Shown: positions 1 through 8,899, numbered from the stretch's first letter. The stretch: DNA of 33,289 nucleotides from Candidatus Krumholzibacteriota bacterium (GCA_030613345.1 JAUWMD010000002.1:1-33289); one strand, 5' to 3'. A program made the numbers and translations. The notes: generated from the sequence alone by a model not told the origin.

Positions 1-1401
1 GAGGCAGGCATCCCCGAGGATGATCCGAGGAACCCCGGCGTGATTTCGGCCAACGTCGGCGACACCGTGGGAGATACGGCCGGAATGGGCGCCGATCTCT
101 TCGAGAGCTATGTCGGAAGCGTGGTCGCCACGATGGCGATCGGTGCGACATACGTCGCTGGCGAGATCACCGGCAGGATGACTTTTCCTCTTGTGCTGAT
201 TTCAATCGGTCTCGTAGCGTCGCTGATCGGCATACTTTCGCTGTCTGCTTTGAAGAAGGCGGGACCACAGTCCGCGCTCCGTTACAGCTTCTATATATCC
301 GTAGTGCTGTTTGTTATTGGCGCCTGGTTCGCCTCCAGAATGGTCATAGGAGTTGTCGAGCCCTTCTGGGCAGTCCTCGCCGGTATCATTGCCGGAGTAT
401 TGATCGGGGCTGAGAGTGAGTACTTTACTTCGGGCCCTCCCGTCAAGAAGGTCGCTGAAGCGAGCGAGACCGGACCGGCTACCAATATCATCACGGGAAT
501 GGCAATCGGTTATGAGAGCGTCATCCTTCCAGTGCTGACACTCGCTGGAGCGATGTACATCGCCCACACATACGGCGGTGGCCTTTACGGTATCGCGATA
601 TCGGCGGTTGGAATGCTTGGCACTATCGGCATCGTGATGTCGACAGATTCGTACGGTCCGATCGCCGACAATGCCGGCGGCATCGCCGAGATGTCGGGAG
701 CGGGACCGGAGATAAGAAAAATAACCGACAAGCTCGACTCGATCGGTAACACCACAGCGGCCGTAGGTAAGGGCTTCGCGATCGGTTCAGCTGCTCTCAC
801 GGCATTGGCTCTCTTCAGCGCGTACCAGAAGACGGTGGGAATCGAGAGCATTAACCTCATGAATGTCAAGACGGTGATCGGGCTCCTTCTCGGCTCGATG
901 ATGCCTTTCGTCATCGCATCGATGACGATGAAGGGTGTCGGCAGGGCCGCAACCAAGATGGTGATCGAGATCAGGCGGCAGTTCCGCGAGATCAAGGGCC
1001 TGATGGAAGGCACAGCCGAGCCTGACACCGACAGATGCGTGGACATCGTCACCAGGTCTGCTCTGCGGGAGATGGTCCTTCCCGGATGCATCGCCGTAGT
1101 GGCACCGCTCGTGATCGGATTCTTGCTTGGGGCAGAGGCTCTCGGAGGATTCCTTGCCGGCGCTACGGCGACCGGAGTACTTACAGGGATCTACATGTCG
1201 AACGCGGGCGGAACCTGGGACAACGCGAAGAAGTTTATCGAAGAGGGTAATCTCGGAGGCAAGGGGACGGACACGCACGCCGCGGCAGTGGTCGGCGACA
1301 CGGTCGGCGATCCCCTCAAGGATACCTCCGGCCCGAGCATGAACATCCTCATCAAGCTGATGGCCGTGGTATCGCTCGTATTTGCCCCCCTGTTCATGTA
1401 G
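1..1401 (+). CDS. hppA: Membrane-bound K+-dependent pyrophosphatase (HppA), 3' part
   Basis: The reading frame is open from base 1, so the gene begins upstream of the window; 466 residues are present, roughly the C-terminal two thirds of a family usually near 700. The enzyme hydrolyses pyrophosphate and pumps H+ or Na+ across the inner membrane. Visible family signatures are the NVGDTVGDTAGMGADLFESY block (window-frame residues about 18-37), DSYGPIADNAGGIAEM, and near the C-terminus VGDTVGDPLKDTSGPSMNIL, which carry the Asp/Lys residues that bind Mg-PPi. Many hydrophobic helices lie between them. The motif GNTTAAVGKG (bases about 745-774) has Ala and Gly where K+-independent enzymes have Lys and Thr, so a K+-dependent enzyme is predicted; the pumped ion is not decided. 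A hairpin terminator follows. GTG at 40 is an internal Val codon, not a start. Confidence 0.96.
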   Translation, partial: EAGIPEDDPRNPGVISANVGDTVGDTAGMGADLFESYVGSVVATMAIGATYVAGEITGRMTFPLVLISIGLVASLIGILSLSALKKAGPQSALRYSFYISVVLFVIGAWFASRMVIGVVEPFWAVLAGIIAGVLIGAESEYFTSGPPVKKVAEASETGPATNIITGMAIGYESVILPVLTLAGAMYIAHTYGGGLYGIAISAVGMLGTIGIVMSTDSYGPIADNAGGIAEMSGAGPEIRKITDKLDSIGNTTAAVGKGFAIGSAALTALALFSAYQKTVGIESINLMNVKTVIGLLLGSMMPFVIASMTMKGVGRAATKMVIEIRRQFREIKGLMEGTAEPDTDRCVDIVTRSALREMVLPGCIAVVAPLVIGFLLGAEALGGFLAGATATGVLTGIYMSNAGGTWDNAKKFIEEGNLGGKGTDTHAAAVVGDTVGDPLKDTSGPSMNILIKLMAVVSLVFAPLFM

Positions 1402-1427
1402 ATTCAGGCTCGGGCACGAATAGATAA

Positions 1428-1462
1428 ACGGGTTCCCGTATTTCGGGGACCCGTATTTTCGT
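1428..1462 (+). terminator. Rho-independent terminator after hppA
   Basis: An 11-bp inverted repeat (1428-1438 with 1444-1454, one G-T wobble) encloses a 5-nt loop and is followed by ATTTTCGTTCCTTT. It starts 27 nt past the hppA stop codon. Confidence 0.85.
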
Positions 1463-1473
1463 TCCTTTCGGTA

Positions 1474-1502
1474 TTTACACCCTTACTCTGGTGTCATAGA
1501 CT
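1474..1502 (+). promoter_or_regulatory. Putative sigma70 promoter of the ychF-archease-rtcB operon
   Basis: TTTACA (1474-1479), a 17-bp spacer, then TAGACT (1497-1502). It lies between the hppA terminator and ychF and resembles the TTTACA-N17-TAGAAT box before the gamma-glutamyltranspeptidase gene. It was read by eye only. Confidence 0.5.
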
Positions 1503-1546
1503 TCTGTCAGGTTCATTGAATATCACGAACGCGGACGGAGGTGACC

Positions 1547-2626
1547 GTGGCATTCACGATAGGAATCCTGGGCCTGCCAAACGTCGGGAAATCTACACTT
1601 CTAAATGCCCTGTCCCATGCCGGTGCAGAGGCCTCCAACTACCCGTTCTGCACGATCGAATGCAACCGGGGAGTCGTCGAGGTGCCGGACGACAGGCTCA
1701 AAAGGCTGGCCGAGCTTCTCGATCCGGAAGAAGTGATACCCTCTACGATAACCTACGTCGACATCGCCGGACTGGTCGAGGGAGCAAGCAGGGGCGAAGG
1801 ACTGGGCAACAAGTTTCTTCATCATGTCAGGGAAGCGACGATCCTCGCGCACGTCCTTCGCTGTTTCGAGGATCCAGACGTGAGCCATCTACTCGGAGAC
1901 GTCGATCCCGTCAGGGACGCCGGTGTTGTTGATACGGAACTCTTTTTATCCGATCTCGAGAGGATAGACAGCTGGATCTCGAAGGAGAAGGTAAGATCGA
2001 GGGCGCTGAAAAAGGGAGAACGGGGAGATTTCGATTTCCTCCAATCTGTAAGGGAAAAGATCGCGGCTGGTGAAAAAATCTCGAGAGATGATATCTCCGC
2101 CAGGAATCTCGAGATCTTCGACAGGCTCCAGCTGCTGACTTCAAAGCCCGTGATATACGTACTCAACTCCGGCGAGGAAGATGATACCGGTGAATGCGGT
2201 GAAGCGGTATCGCAGTTCGGGGAGGAAAGAGCTATATCGATCTCAGCCCGCCTGGAGAGAGAATTATCCGAGCTTCCTGAAGAAGATCGCGTTGAGTTCA
2301 TGAAGGAGATGGGAATCTCCGGCGAAGCGAGGGACAGGTTCGTGGGGAAGTGTCACGAACTGCTCGGAATGATCAGGTATTATACCTCGGCAAACAGGAA
2401 GCTGCAGGCCTGGTCCATTCCTGCGGGGACGGCGGCGCCGGCTGCGGCGGGCAGGATACATACAGACATGGAAAAGGGATTCATCAGGGCTAGGGTGATG
2501 GGTTATGGCGACCTCGTCGAGTACGGCACCGAGGCCGAGGTCCAGCATCACGGCCACCTCAGGACCGAAGGGCACGAATACGTGATACGCGACGGGGACG
2601 TTGTCGAGTTCATGTTCAACAGGTGA
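1547..2626 (+). CDS. ychF: Redox/ribosome-associated ATPase YchF (OLA1 family)
   Basis: YchF/OLA1 proteins are Obg-related P-loop NTPases that prefer ATP and associate with ribosomes. The N-terminus carries the Walker A motif GLPNVGKST followed by SNYPFCTIECNRG and the switch/G3 segment DIAGLVEGAS. The nucleotide-specificity motif is NSGE in place of NKxD, as expected for this ATP-preferring family. A coiled-coil helical insertion lies around residues 130-190, and a TGS domain closes the protein with the usual ending DGDVVEFMFNR. Length (359 aa) is typical. I start at GTG 1547: GGAGG at 1537-1541 sits 5 nt upstream, and the N-terminus then reads MAFTIGILGLPNVGKS like the family. GTG 1541 would overlap the ribosome binding site. 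It heads a three-gene operon with archease and rtcB. Confidence 0.95.
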   Translation: MAFTIGILGLPNVGKSTLLNALSHAGAEASNYPFCTIECNRGVVEVPDDRLKRLAELLDPEEVIPSTITYVDIAGLVEGASRGEGLGNKFLHHVREATILAHVLRCFEDPDVSHLLGDVDPVRDAGVVDTELFLSDLERIDSWISKEKVRSRALKKGERGDFDFLQSVREKIAAGEKISRDDISARNLEIFDRLQLLTSKPVIYVLNSGEEDDTGECGEAVSQFGEERAISISARLERELSELPEEDRVEFMKEMGISGEARDRFVGKCHELLGMIRYYTSANRKLQAWSIPAGTAAPAAAGRIHTDMEKGFIRARVMGYGDLVEYGTEAEVQHHGHLRTEGHEYVIRDGDVVEFMFNR

Positions 2627-2629
2627 GTC

Positions 2630-3067
2630 ATGACAGGCAGGGGACACGAGACACTGGAACATACCGCCGACATGGGTCTCCGCGGCTGGGGAGGAAGCCC
2701 GGCAGAGGCATTCGAGGAGACCGCGCTCGCGATGTTCGACCTGATGGTCGACAGGCACGGTGCTGCTGCCGAGACCGATCACAGGCTGTCGATCGGCGGC
2801 AGAGATCTGACCGGGCTGCTCATAGAATTTCTCAACGAGCTTCTCTCGTTCGCAGATATCGAGGATACGGCCTTCGTATCGGTGAGGATCGAAAGGCTCG
2901 AGGGTGGAGGAGAGGAGTGGGACCTCGATGCCGTGATCGGAGGCATCCCGCGCGGGAAATGCCGTAAGCGCCTCCTCTCCGAGGTCAAGGCTGCCACCTG
3001 GTACGGGGCATCGGTCGGCCGTGACAGCGACGGCCGGTGGGTGGCCGGCTGCGTCGTGGACATGTAA
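2630..3067 (+). CDS. Archease (RtcB-activating protein)
   Basis: Archease is a small cofactor protein that speeds guanylylation and multiple turnover of the RNA ligase RtcB. The 145-aa product shows the family layout: N-terminal EHTADMGLRGWG with the conserved Asp14, a central LIEFLNELLSFAD helix, and a C-terminal KAATWYGASV strand ending in VVDM with the conserved terminal Asp. It starts 3 nt after the ychF stop, with AGGTGAG overlapping that stop, and rtcB follows after 23 nt. Archease next to rtcB is the classic arrangement and makes the assignment firm. Unlike many family members it has Trp-Tyr where Tyr-His is common before the final strand. Confidence 0.92.
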   Translation: MTGRGHETLEHTADMGLRGWGGSPAEAFEETALAMFDLMVDRHGAAAETDHRLSIGGRDLTGLLIEFLNELLSFADIEDTAFVSVRIERLEGGGEEWDLDAVIGGIPRGKCRKRLLSEVKAATWYGASVGRDSDGRWVAGCVVDM

Positions 3068-3090
3068 TCCGGAGATGAAAGACGGCAGAG

Positions 3091-4542
3091 ATGAAGGTAG
3101 AAGTAGAGAAGATCGGCGAATTCCTCTGGGAGATCCCCCGATCGGGCAGGATGCGCGTTCCCGGGCGCATCTATGCGGACGGCGAATCGATGAGGTTCCT
3201 GCTCAAGGAGAGCGGGACGAAGCAGTGGGATGCCCTCACCCAGGTAAGGAACGTCGCATGCCTTCCCGGGATCGTAGGCGCGTCGATGGCGATGGCCGAC
3301 ATCCATCCCGGCTACGGATTCCCCATAGGAGGAGTGGGAGCGTTCGATCCGGGCGAGGGAGTGGTCTCGATCGCCGGGGTGGGCTTCGACATCAATTGCG
3401 GCGTGCGGTCGATGCTAGTCGACGTAACGAAAGAACGTATCGAGCTCAATCGCGAAAGGGTCGCCGAGGAACTGTTCAATTCCGTTCCCGCCGGTATCGG
3501 TTCGACGGGGACTCTCAGGCTCTCCGTCCGCGAGATCGACAGGGTTCTTGTCGAGGGTGCGTCCTTCGCCCTGGACAGAGGATACGGGGTGGAGGAGGAT
3601 CTGGAGTATATCGAAGAGGGAGGGACGGTCGCAGGCGCCGATCCTTCGACGGTCAGCCCGAGAGCGAAGGAGCGGCAGCGCAGGCAGGTGGGGACTCTCG
3701 GCTCGGGAAATCATTATCTGGAGGTGCAGTACGTAGAAGAGATCTTCGACGAAGAGGCCGCTTCCGCGTTCGGCCTTCTTCCCGGCGGGATCGTAGTGAG
3801 CATTCACACGGGGAGCCGTGCACTCGGCCACCAGATCGGAACGGACTACCAGAGCGTTCTGAGAAAGGCCTCAGCGAAATACGGGATACCGGTCACCGAG
3901 AGCGAGCTGATGGCGGCGCCGATAAACAGCCCGGAGGGAAAGCGGTATATCGCCGCTGTGCGGGCTGGGATCAACTGCGCCTTCGCGAACAGACAGGCGA
4001 TCTCGGGCCTGGTACGAGACGTCTTTAAAAGACTCTTTCGTCTCGACGACGGACAGATAAGGACGCTCTACGAAGTCGGTCACAACAACCTCAAGCTCGA
4101 GACTCACGATACTGCCGAAGGCAGGAGAAATCTCCTCGTCCACCGTAAGGGAGCTACAAGGGCGTTCGCCGCCGGGCGGATGGAGGTGCCGGTAAGATAC
4201 CGAAGGGTCGGACAGCCCGTGCTCGTCGGAGGGACGATGGGGACCTCTTCGTTTATCCTCGTCGGAACCGAGCGAGGTATGGCCGAGACGTTCGGAAGCG
4301 CCGTCCACGGAGCGGGGAGGATGAAATCGCGTAAAAAAGCCCTCAGGGAATACCGAGGCGAAGAGGTGATAAGAGATCTGGCCGGCTCGGGAATCCTGGT
4401 GCGTACGCGCAGTATGAAGGGCGCCGCGGAGGAAGCCCCCGGCGCCTACAAGGACGTCGACAGGGTCGTGGCGATCATGGAAGGCGCAGGGGTGAACAGG
4501 CGCGTGGCGCGCCTGCGGCCGATGATCTGCGTAAAGGGATGA
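3091..4542 (+). CDS. rtcB: RNA-splicing ligase RtcB (3'-phosphate/5'-OH)
   Basis: RtcB joins RNA 2',3'-cyclic or 3'-phosphate ends to 5'-OH ends using GTP and Mn2+. The 483-aa protein has the metal-binding set: DINCGVR with Cys103, GSGNHYLEVQ with His208, and HTGSR with His239. The guanylylated catalytic His lies in HRKGATRAF (His351). GGTMGTSSFILVGT and the C-terminal CVKG are also family features. One variation is EVGHNNLKLE where many homologues have a Cys before the His. ATG 3091 is the only start that preserves the family N-terminus. The stop codon abuts the stop of the opposite-strand gene with no spacing. Cytoplasmic role in RNA repair or tRNA splicing is inferred from the family. Confidence 0.95.
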   Translation: MKVEVEKIGEFLWEIPRSGRMRVPGRIYADGESMRFLLKESGTKQWDALTQVRNVACLPGIVGASMAMADIHPGYGFPIGGVGAFDPGEGVVSIAGVGFDINCGVRSMLVDVTKERIELNRERVAEELFNSVPAGIGSTGTLRLSVREIDRVLVEGASFALDRGYGVEEDLEYIEEGGTVAGADPSTVSPRAKERQRRQVGTLGSGNHYLEVQYVEEIFDEEAASAFGLLPGGIVVSIHTGSRALGHQIGTDYQSVLRKASAKYGIPVTESELMAAPINSPEGKRYIAAVRAGINCAFANRQAISGLVRDVFKRLFRLDDGQIRTLYEVGHNNLKLETHDTAEGRRNLLVHRKGATRAFAAGRMEVPVRYRRVGQPVLVGGTMGTSSFILVGTERGMAETFGSAVHGAGRMKSRKKALREYRGEEVIRDLAGSGILVRTRSMKGAAEEAPGAYKDVDRVVAIMEGAGVNRRVARLRPMICVKG

Positions 4543-6177
4543 TCAGTCGTCCCCGCATCTCAACTTGAGGATCAGCATATCCTCGCTGGTGTCCTCGACA
4601 GGTTCCCACTCGGCTATGCTCTCCATCCGTACGGTGCATTTTCCCGAAGACACCCATTTGTTCTCGTGGTTGTAGCTCCATCCGAGATATTCCGACCCAC
4701 CCGCTCCCTCGGTCGTGATGAGGAACCTGTTCGATATTCCTCCGAAGGCCGCGCCCTGGTCTGCCGGCAGGTCTCTGTCGCCGGCGTTGGCGTCGACCGG
4801 TACCCAGCCGTACCCGGGAAGATAGATCTCGTTCCACCTGTGGAAGACGTCGTCGTAGCTCGCGTCGTCGCCCCTTACAACGAGGGAGCCGACGTATCTC
4901 GCCGGTACACCCGCAGCCCTGCAGAGGGCGATGAACGAGAAGGTATACTCTGAGCACGAACCGTTCCTGCGCTCGAGCACCGTCGGTGCGGTATTCCAGC
5001 CGCCGGCGAGTTTGTATTCCATGTTTGCAATGAGATACTGGTAGAGCTTTCTCGCCTTCCAGTAGAGGTTTTCCTCGTCGCCGACTACCTCATCGACTAT
5101 CCCCTGGATATAGGAGTGGGTGATATCGTACTTGATGTCGTCGGCGAGGTACTTCTCCCTGATATTCCTCGGGATCTTTTTCCCGACCCTGTCCGGCCTG
5201 ATAAAATACCTTATCGCAGATGCTTCGACGGCGGCCTTCATCGTCACCTCGACCGACTCGCCGGGTTCGAGTCCCTCGAAGGAGAACGCAGCGATCTTCT
5301 GATCCCAGCTGTCCTTCTTCATCACAGGCTCGGGCCGATAGGTCAGATCGGCGAGGATCTTCTGTCCGGGCCTGTCGGAGGGGACGGCGTAGAAGATATC
5401 GAGTTTCTCGATCCTGCCCGTGCCCGTCGCGACAGCCTCCGTAGTAAAATCGACGATCGCCTTTCTCGGATCGCTCGTCCTGAAAAGTTCATCGTCGAGA
5501 GTCACTATCCTGTACAGGGCGTCGTCCTGGTAGTCGGCGTTGAGAAGAAAGCCTTCCCTCCAGGCGAGTCCCCAGGTGAACGACCCGGGAGCGTCCAGCA
5601 CCTGCACGACCATCCCGCTGACAGGATCGATCATATATATGCAGTCCCTGACACGGTCGGAGCACCAGAGGTATCCGTTCCCGAATACGATCGAGCGCGG
5701 GTCGGTGGCGGGAGCGCGGAAAGAGACGATCGTCGTCCCGTCGGCAGGGTCGATATTGAGGATCCTGTCGGTCTTGTTGTCGCAGATCCAGAGAGCGTTT
5801 TCATCCCAGGCGATCCCTGTCGGGCTGGGAGTGGGAGATTCAAGAGTCCTTACCGTATGTCCGGTCACGGGATCGGTAGCGTAGATCGCGCCTGCTCCCG
5901 GGTCGGTGCTCCACAGGAGGGAGCCGTCCCATGCAAGCCCGGAGGGAAACCACCCCGGCGATTCGATCTCGCGCAGGACGCTTCCGGAGCCTGGGTCGAT
6001 CTCGTAGAACAGATCGGTCTTCCTGTCCGCGATCCACAGGGTGCGTCCCGTCCAGGCGACTCCCGTCGGATGCCCGAAGGGCAGCGGAGTCTTTTCCTCG
6101 ATATCTCCTGGCACAGCGAAGGCGGCTGTGCAGAATAAGGTCAGCAGAGCGGTGATGACGGGCACGGATCTTCTCAT
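4543..6177 (-). CDS. Secreted transglutaminase-like protein with N-terminal propeller-type repeats
   Basis: The 544-aa protein starts at ATG 6177, behind GGAGGAA; an upstream in-frame start at 6264 would precede the promoter region and hide the signal peptide. Order: signal peptide (1-21, ending AAFA), five repeats of about 43-45 residues (about 30-240) with recurrent TGxAWxxxxLWxxD and IDPxxGxxV patterns as in SMP-30/YncE-like propellers, a beta-rich linker (240-345), then a transglutaminase/papain-like core. The catalytic triad is Cys408 (GSCSEYTF), His446 (FHRWNEIYLPGYGW) and Asp462 (VPVDANAGD). These domains cross-link or cleave proteins or peptides, so an envelope or extracellular substrate is likely; which one cannot be said. 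It is transcribed divergently from ggt. Confidence 0.85.
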   Translation of the reverse strand: MRRSVPVITALLTLFCTAAFAVPGDIEEKTPLPFGHPTGVAWTGRTLWIADRKTDLFYEIDPGSGSVLREIESPGWFPSGLAWDGSLLWSTDPGAGAIYATDPVTGHTVRTLESPTPSPTGIAWDENALWICDNKTDRILNIDPADGTTIVSFRAPATDPRSIVFGNGYLWCSDRVRDCIYMIDPVSGMVVQVLDAPGSFTWGLAWREGFLLNADYQDDALYRIVTLDDELFRTSDPRKAIVDFTTEAVATGTGRIEKLDIFYAVPSDRPGQKILADLTYRPEPVMKKDSWDQKIAAFSFEGLEPGESVEVTMKAAVEASAIRYFIRPDRVGKKIPRNIREKYLADDIKYDITHSYIQGIVDEVVGDEENLYWKARKLYQYLIANMEYKLAGGWNTAPTVLERRNGSCSEYTFSFIALCRAAGVPARYVGSLVVRGDDASYDDVFHRWNEIYLPGYGWVPVDANAGDRDLPADQGAAFGGISNRFLITTEGAGGSEYLGWSYNHENKWVSSGKCTVRMESIAEWEPVEDTSEDMLILKLRCGDD

Positions 6178-6222
6178 TACGGTTCCTCCAGTTCTAGAGA
6201 CATACGCTTGTCCGATCGATAA

Positions 6223-6252
6223 AGTGTACGTGAGATCGCCACCGTTGGTCAA
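6223..6252 (-). promoter_or_regulatory. Putative promoter of the transglutaminase gene
   Basis: On the minus strand TTGACC (6252-6247), an 18-bp spacer and TACACT (6228-6223) lie about 45 nt upstream of the start codon. It is divergent from the ggt promoter in the same gap. It was read by eye. Confidence 0.45.
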
Positions 6253-6292
6253 CGGTATCGACACGACCTGTTAATACAATATCTTTTCAGTG

Positions 6293-6321
6293 TTTACAAA
6301 CGGGAACGGGACTGATAGAAT
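6293..6321 (+). promoter_or_regulatory. Putative sigma70 promoter of ggt
   Basis: TTTACA (6293-6298), 17-bp spacer, TAGAAT (6316-6321), five of six matches to each consensus box. The ggt start is about 55 nt downstream. Confidence 0.6.
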
Positions 6322-6377
6322 AGTGTTCAAGTAGTGTTATCCACAGTTACGAGGCACCAGACGCAGGATTGCTTCAG

Positions 6378-8099
6378 ATGCCCCGCAGAATGTACAAGAT
6401 CCTGTTAGTGGCGATCTCCCCTGTAATCGTCATCATCACTGTAGCGGGCGGGCTTTCGAGCGCGCTCGCGGTGGAGTGGAGCGCCCGGTCGAAGGGCGGG
6501 ATGGTCGCTTCGGCCTGCCCGGAAGCGACGGCTGCCGGTGTCCGTGTGCTGGAAGCGGGAGGAAACGCCGTCGATGCGTCGATCGCCGTAGGGTTCGTAC
6601 TTGCGGTGAGCTATCCCGCCGCCGGTAATATCGGAGGCGGCGGATTCATGCTCATACGCCTGGCTGATGGAGAGACCTCCTTGATCGATTTCAGGGAAAA
6701 GGCTCCGTCAGGGGCGCACAGGGACATGTATCTCGATCGGGATGGCGATGTCATAGAGGATCTCAGCGTCCGCGGCCATCTCGCCTCGGGAGTGCCGGGA
6801 ACGGTGGCAGGGTTCTGGAAGGCTCACCAGATGCATGGATCGACCGAATGGAGGGAACTGGTCGCTCCATCGGTCGAGCTGGCGGAGAATGGATTCCCGG
6901 TAGGACCCCATCTGGCCGCATCACTCGAGAAGCTGCACGTACATCTGGAGAAGTGGCCCGGCCTCTCGAAGTTTTTCGACAGGGAAGGCAGGCCATTCGA
7001 CGTCGGCGATATCCTCGTGCAGCACGATCTTGCCCGAACCCTCGAAGCGATAGCGGAAGAGGGCCCGGACGGCTTCTACTCGGGCAGGACCGCAGGGCTC
7101 ATTGAGGAGGAGATGAGGAGAGGGGGCGGCCTGATCACGGAGGAGGACCTCGCTTCATACGAGGCTGTCGAGCGGGAGCCGGTGAAAGGGAGCTACAGGG
7201 GATTCGATATCATATCCGCGCCTCCGCCGAGCTCCGGCGGCGTCGTACTGCTGGAAATACTGAACATTCTCGAGGGTTACGATATCGGTGGGATGAGGGA
7301 CATCGAGGAGGTTCATCTCGTCATCGAGGCCGAGAGAAGGGCATATGCCGACAGGGCTCAGTGGCTCGGCGACCCCGATTTTGCGGATATTCCTGTAGAG
7401 AGGCTGATATCAAAAGATTATGCAGGTGACTTGAGAAACAACATAAAGACACGGGCGGCACGTTCCGTCGAACTGGATGCAGGCGGCAGTCATATGACTG
7501 AGAGCGAGGAGACGACGCATTACTCGGTAGTAGACGCCGGTGGGAACGCGGTGGCGGTGACAACGACGCTCAACGGATCGTATGGATCGTATGTCGTCGT
7601 AGGGGGATCCGGCTTCCTGATGAACAACGAGATGGACGATTTCTCCGTCAAGCCAGGCGTTGCGAACATGTACGGGCTGACGGGCGGTGAGGCCAATGCG
7701 ATCGTACCGGGGAAGAGGATGCTCAGCTCCATGTCGCCGACGATCGTAGTCAGGGACGGCGAGACCTGGCTGGTGCTGGGCAGTCCCGGCGGATCGACGA
7801 TAATCACGACTGTCGCGCAGGTGATGATGAATATAATCGATTTCGGGATGGAACCTCTGGAAGCGGTAGCTGCTCCGAGGTATCATCACCAGTGGAGCCC
7901 CGATCTCGTCTACCACGAGGAAAACGCTTTCACGGCAGATGAGAGGGCAGGGCTGGAGAGGAAGGGACACGAACTGAGACGGCGCCCTCCTATCGGGGAC
8001 GTGCAGCTCATCATGAAGGACGGAACGTCCCTGGTGGGCATCTCCGATACGAGAAGGGGCGGACTCTCCCGGGGAACCGGGAAGGATGAGAGTCAATAA
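6378..8099 (+). CDS. ggt: Gamma-glutamyltranspeptidase, exported
   Basis: The product is a 573-aa Ntn-hydrolase precursor that would cleave gamma-glutamyl bonds such as in glutathione after self-processing into two chains. The autocatalytic nucleophile is Thr379 in ETTHYSVVD, followed by the substrate-pocket segments and GSPGGSTIITT. In the large chain, GGNAVDASIAVGF, GNIGGGGFM and DFREKAP are family hallmarks. An N-terminal hydrophobic segment ending in SSALA is a Sec signal peptide, so the enzyme acts in the periplasm or outside. I prefer ATG 6378 because AGGA at 6365-6368 is 9 nt upstream; TTG 6369 and ATG 6390 are alternatives. The next gene begins 23 nt after the stop and is probably co-transcribed. 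Confidence 0.94.
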   Translation: MPRRMYKILLVAISPVIVIITVAGGLSSALAVEWSARSKGGMVASACPEATAAGVRVLEAGGNAVDASIAVGFVLAVSYPAAGNIGGGGFMLIRLADGETSLIDFREKAPSGAHRDMYLDRDGDVIEDLSVRGHLASGVPGTVAGFWKAHQMHGSTEWRELVAPSVELAENGFPVGPHLAASLEKLHVHLEKWPGLSKFFDREGRPFDVGDILVQHDLARTLEAIAEEGPDGFYSGRTAGLIEEEMRRGGGLITEEDLASYEAVEREPVKGSYRGFDIISAPPPSSGGVVLLEILNILEGYDIGGMRDIEEVHLVIEAERRAYADRAQWLGDPDFADIPVERLISKDYAGDLRNNIKTRAARSVELDAGGSHMTESEETTHYSVVDAGGNAVAVTTTLNGSYGSYVVVGGSGFLMNNEMDDFSVKPGVANMYGLTGGEANAIVPGKRMLSSMSPTIVVRDGETWLVLGSPGGSTIITTVAQVMMNIIDFGMEPLEAVAAPRYHHQWSPDLVYHEENAFTADERAGLERKGHELRRRPPIGDVQLIMKDGTSLVGISDTRRGGLSRGTGKDESQ

Positions 8100-8122
8100 A
8101 CAGGAGAGGAAGGAGACTGACG

Positions 8123-8899
8123 ATGAAGAATACGGCAATCTGGGCGCTGGCGATCTGGGTGCTGGTCATGGCGTTCGTCACGTGCATTCCCGGGCGTGCC
8201 GCAGCGCAGATCGATCCCTACGATATTCAGGACGCTTTCGGGCGCTTCCCGTTCGCAAGGGTGATCCCTCTGGACAACGGGAATGCATGGGGGATGATCT
8301 ACGTCGACGTCTACGGCAGGATCTATCTCAAACGTGCCACGAACAGGGGATGGAAGAGGGAATTTGAGATCACGAACCTCGGGGCCAAGGTGAAAAGCTA
8401 TGATATCCTGGACGTTGAGCAGGACGGGGTCCTGGAACTCGTGATTTCGACCATGGCTGGACGCATCCTGATCTACAGTCTCGACGACTATACCAATACC
8501 TGGGAAAACATCGAGGACGACTTCACGAGCATAGAGGCATTTGACATCGAGAATGTGGACCACGACCCCCAGGTGGAATTCATCGTCCTGGCAAACGGGA
8601 CACTCTATATCATAGATTCGATCGACAAGAGCAGGCAGTGGATCAGCGAGAGGAAGTTCACGGCGACCGAACTGATAGTAGCCAATGTCGATAAGGACGA
8701 GCAGAAAGAGATAATCCTCAACACGGGTATTGTCATAGACACCAAGTTCTATGTGATAGACCTCGAATGGGACAAGCCGTTCGGCGAACGGATCAGCACG
8801 TTCGACTTCAATAACGACGGCATTCCAGAGGTGATAGGCGAATTCTCCGATTATTCGCTGAGGATATTCGACGTCTACTCCCAGAGAGAGATCTGGTAG
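8123..8899 (+). CDS. Secreted FG-GAP/VCBS-like repeat protein
   Basis: The 258-aa product has a signal peptide (about residues 1-29, ending RAAA) and then repeated Asp-rich strands: DVEQDGVLELVIS, NVDHDPQVEFIVL, NVDKDEQKEIILN and DFNNDGIPEVIGE. This spacing of acidic residues, followed by hydrophobic strands, resembles the Ca-binding loops of FG-GAP/VCBS propeller repeats. With only about four to five repeats it may be a partial propeller. Start codon ATG 8123 lies behind AAGGAG. It follows ggt by 23 nt and is likely in the same transcript. The binding partner is unknown; function is not assigned beyond an extracellular or periplasmic beta-propeller-type fold. Confidence 0.7.
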   Translation: MKNTAIWALAIWVLVMAFVTCIPGRAAAQIDPYDIQDAFGRFPFARVIPLDNGNAWGMIYVDVYGRIYLKRATNRGWKREFEITNLGAKVKSYDILDVEQDGVLELVISTMAGRILIYSLDDYTNTWENIEDDFTSIEAFDIENVDHDPQVEFIVLANGTLYIIDSIDKSRQWISERKFTATELIVANVDKDEQKEIILNTGIVIDTKFYVIDLEWDKPFGERISTFDFNNDGIPEVIGEFSDYSLRIFDVYSQREIW

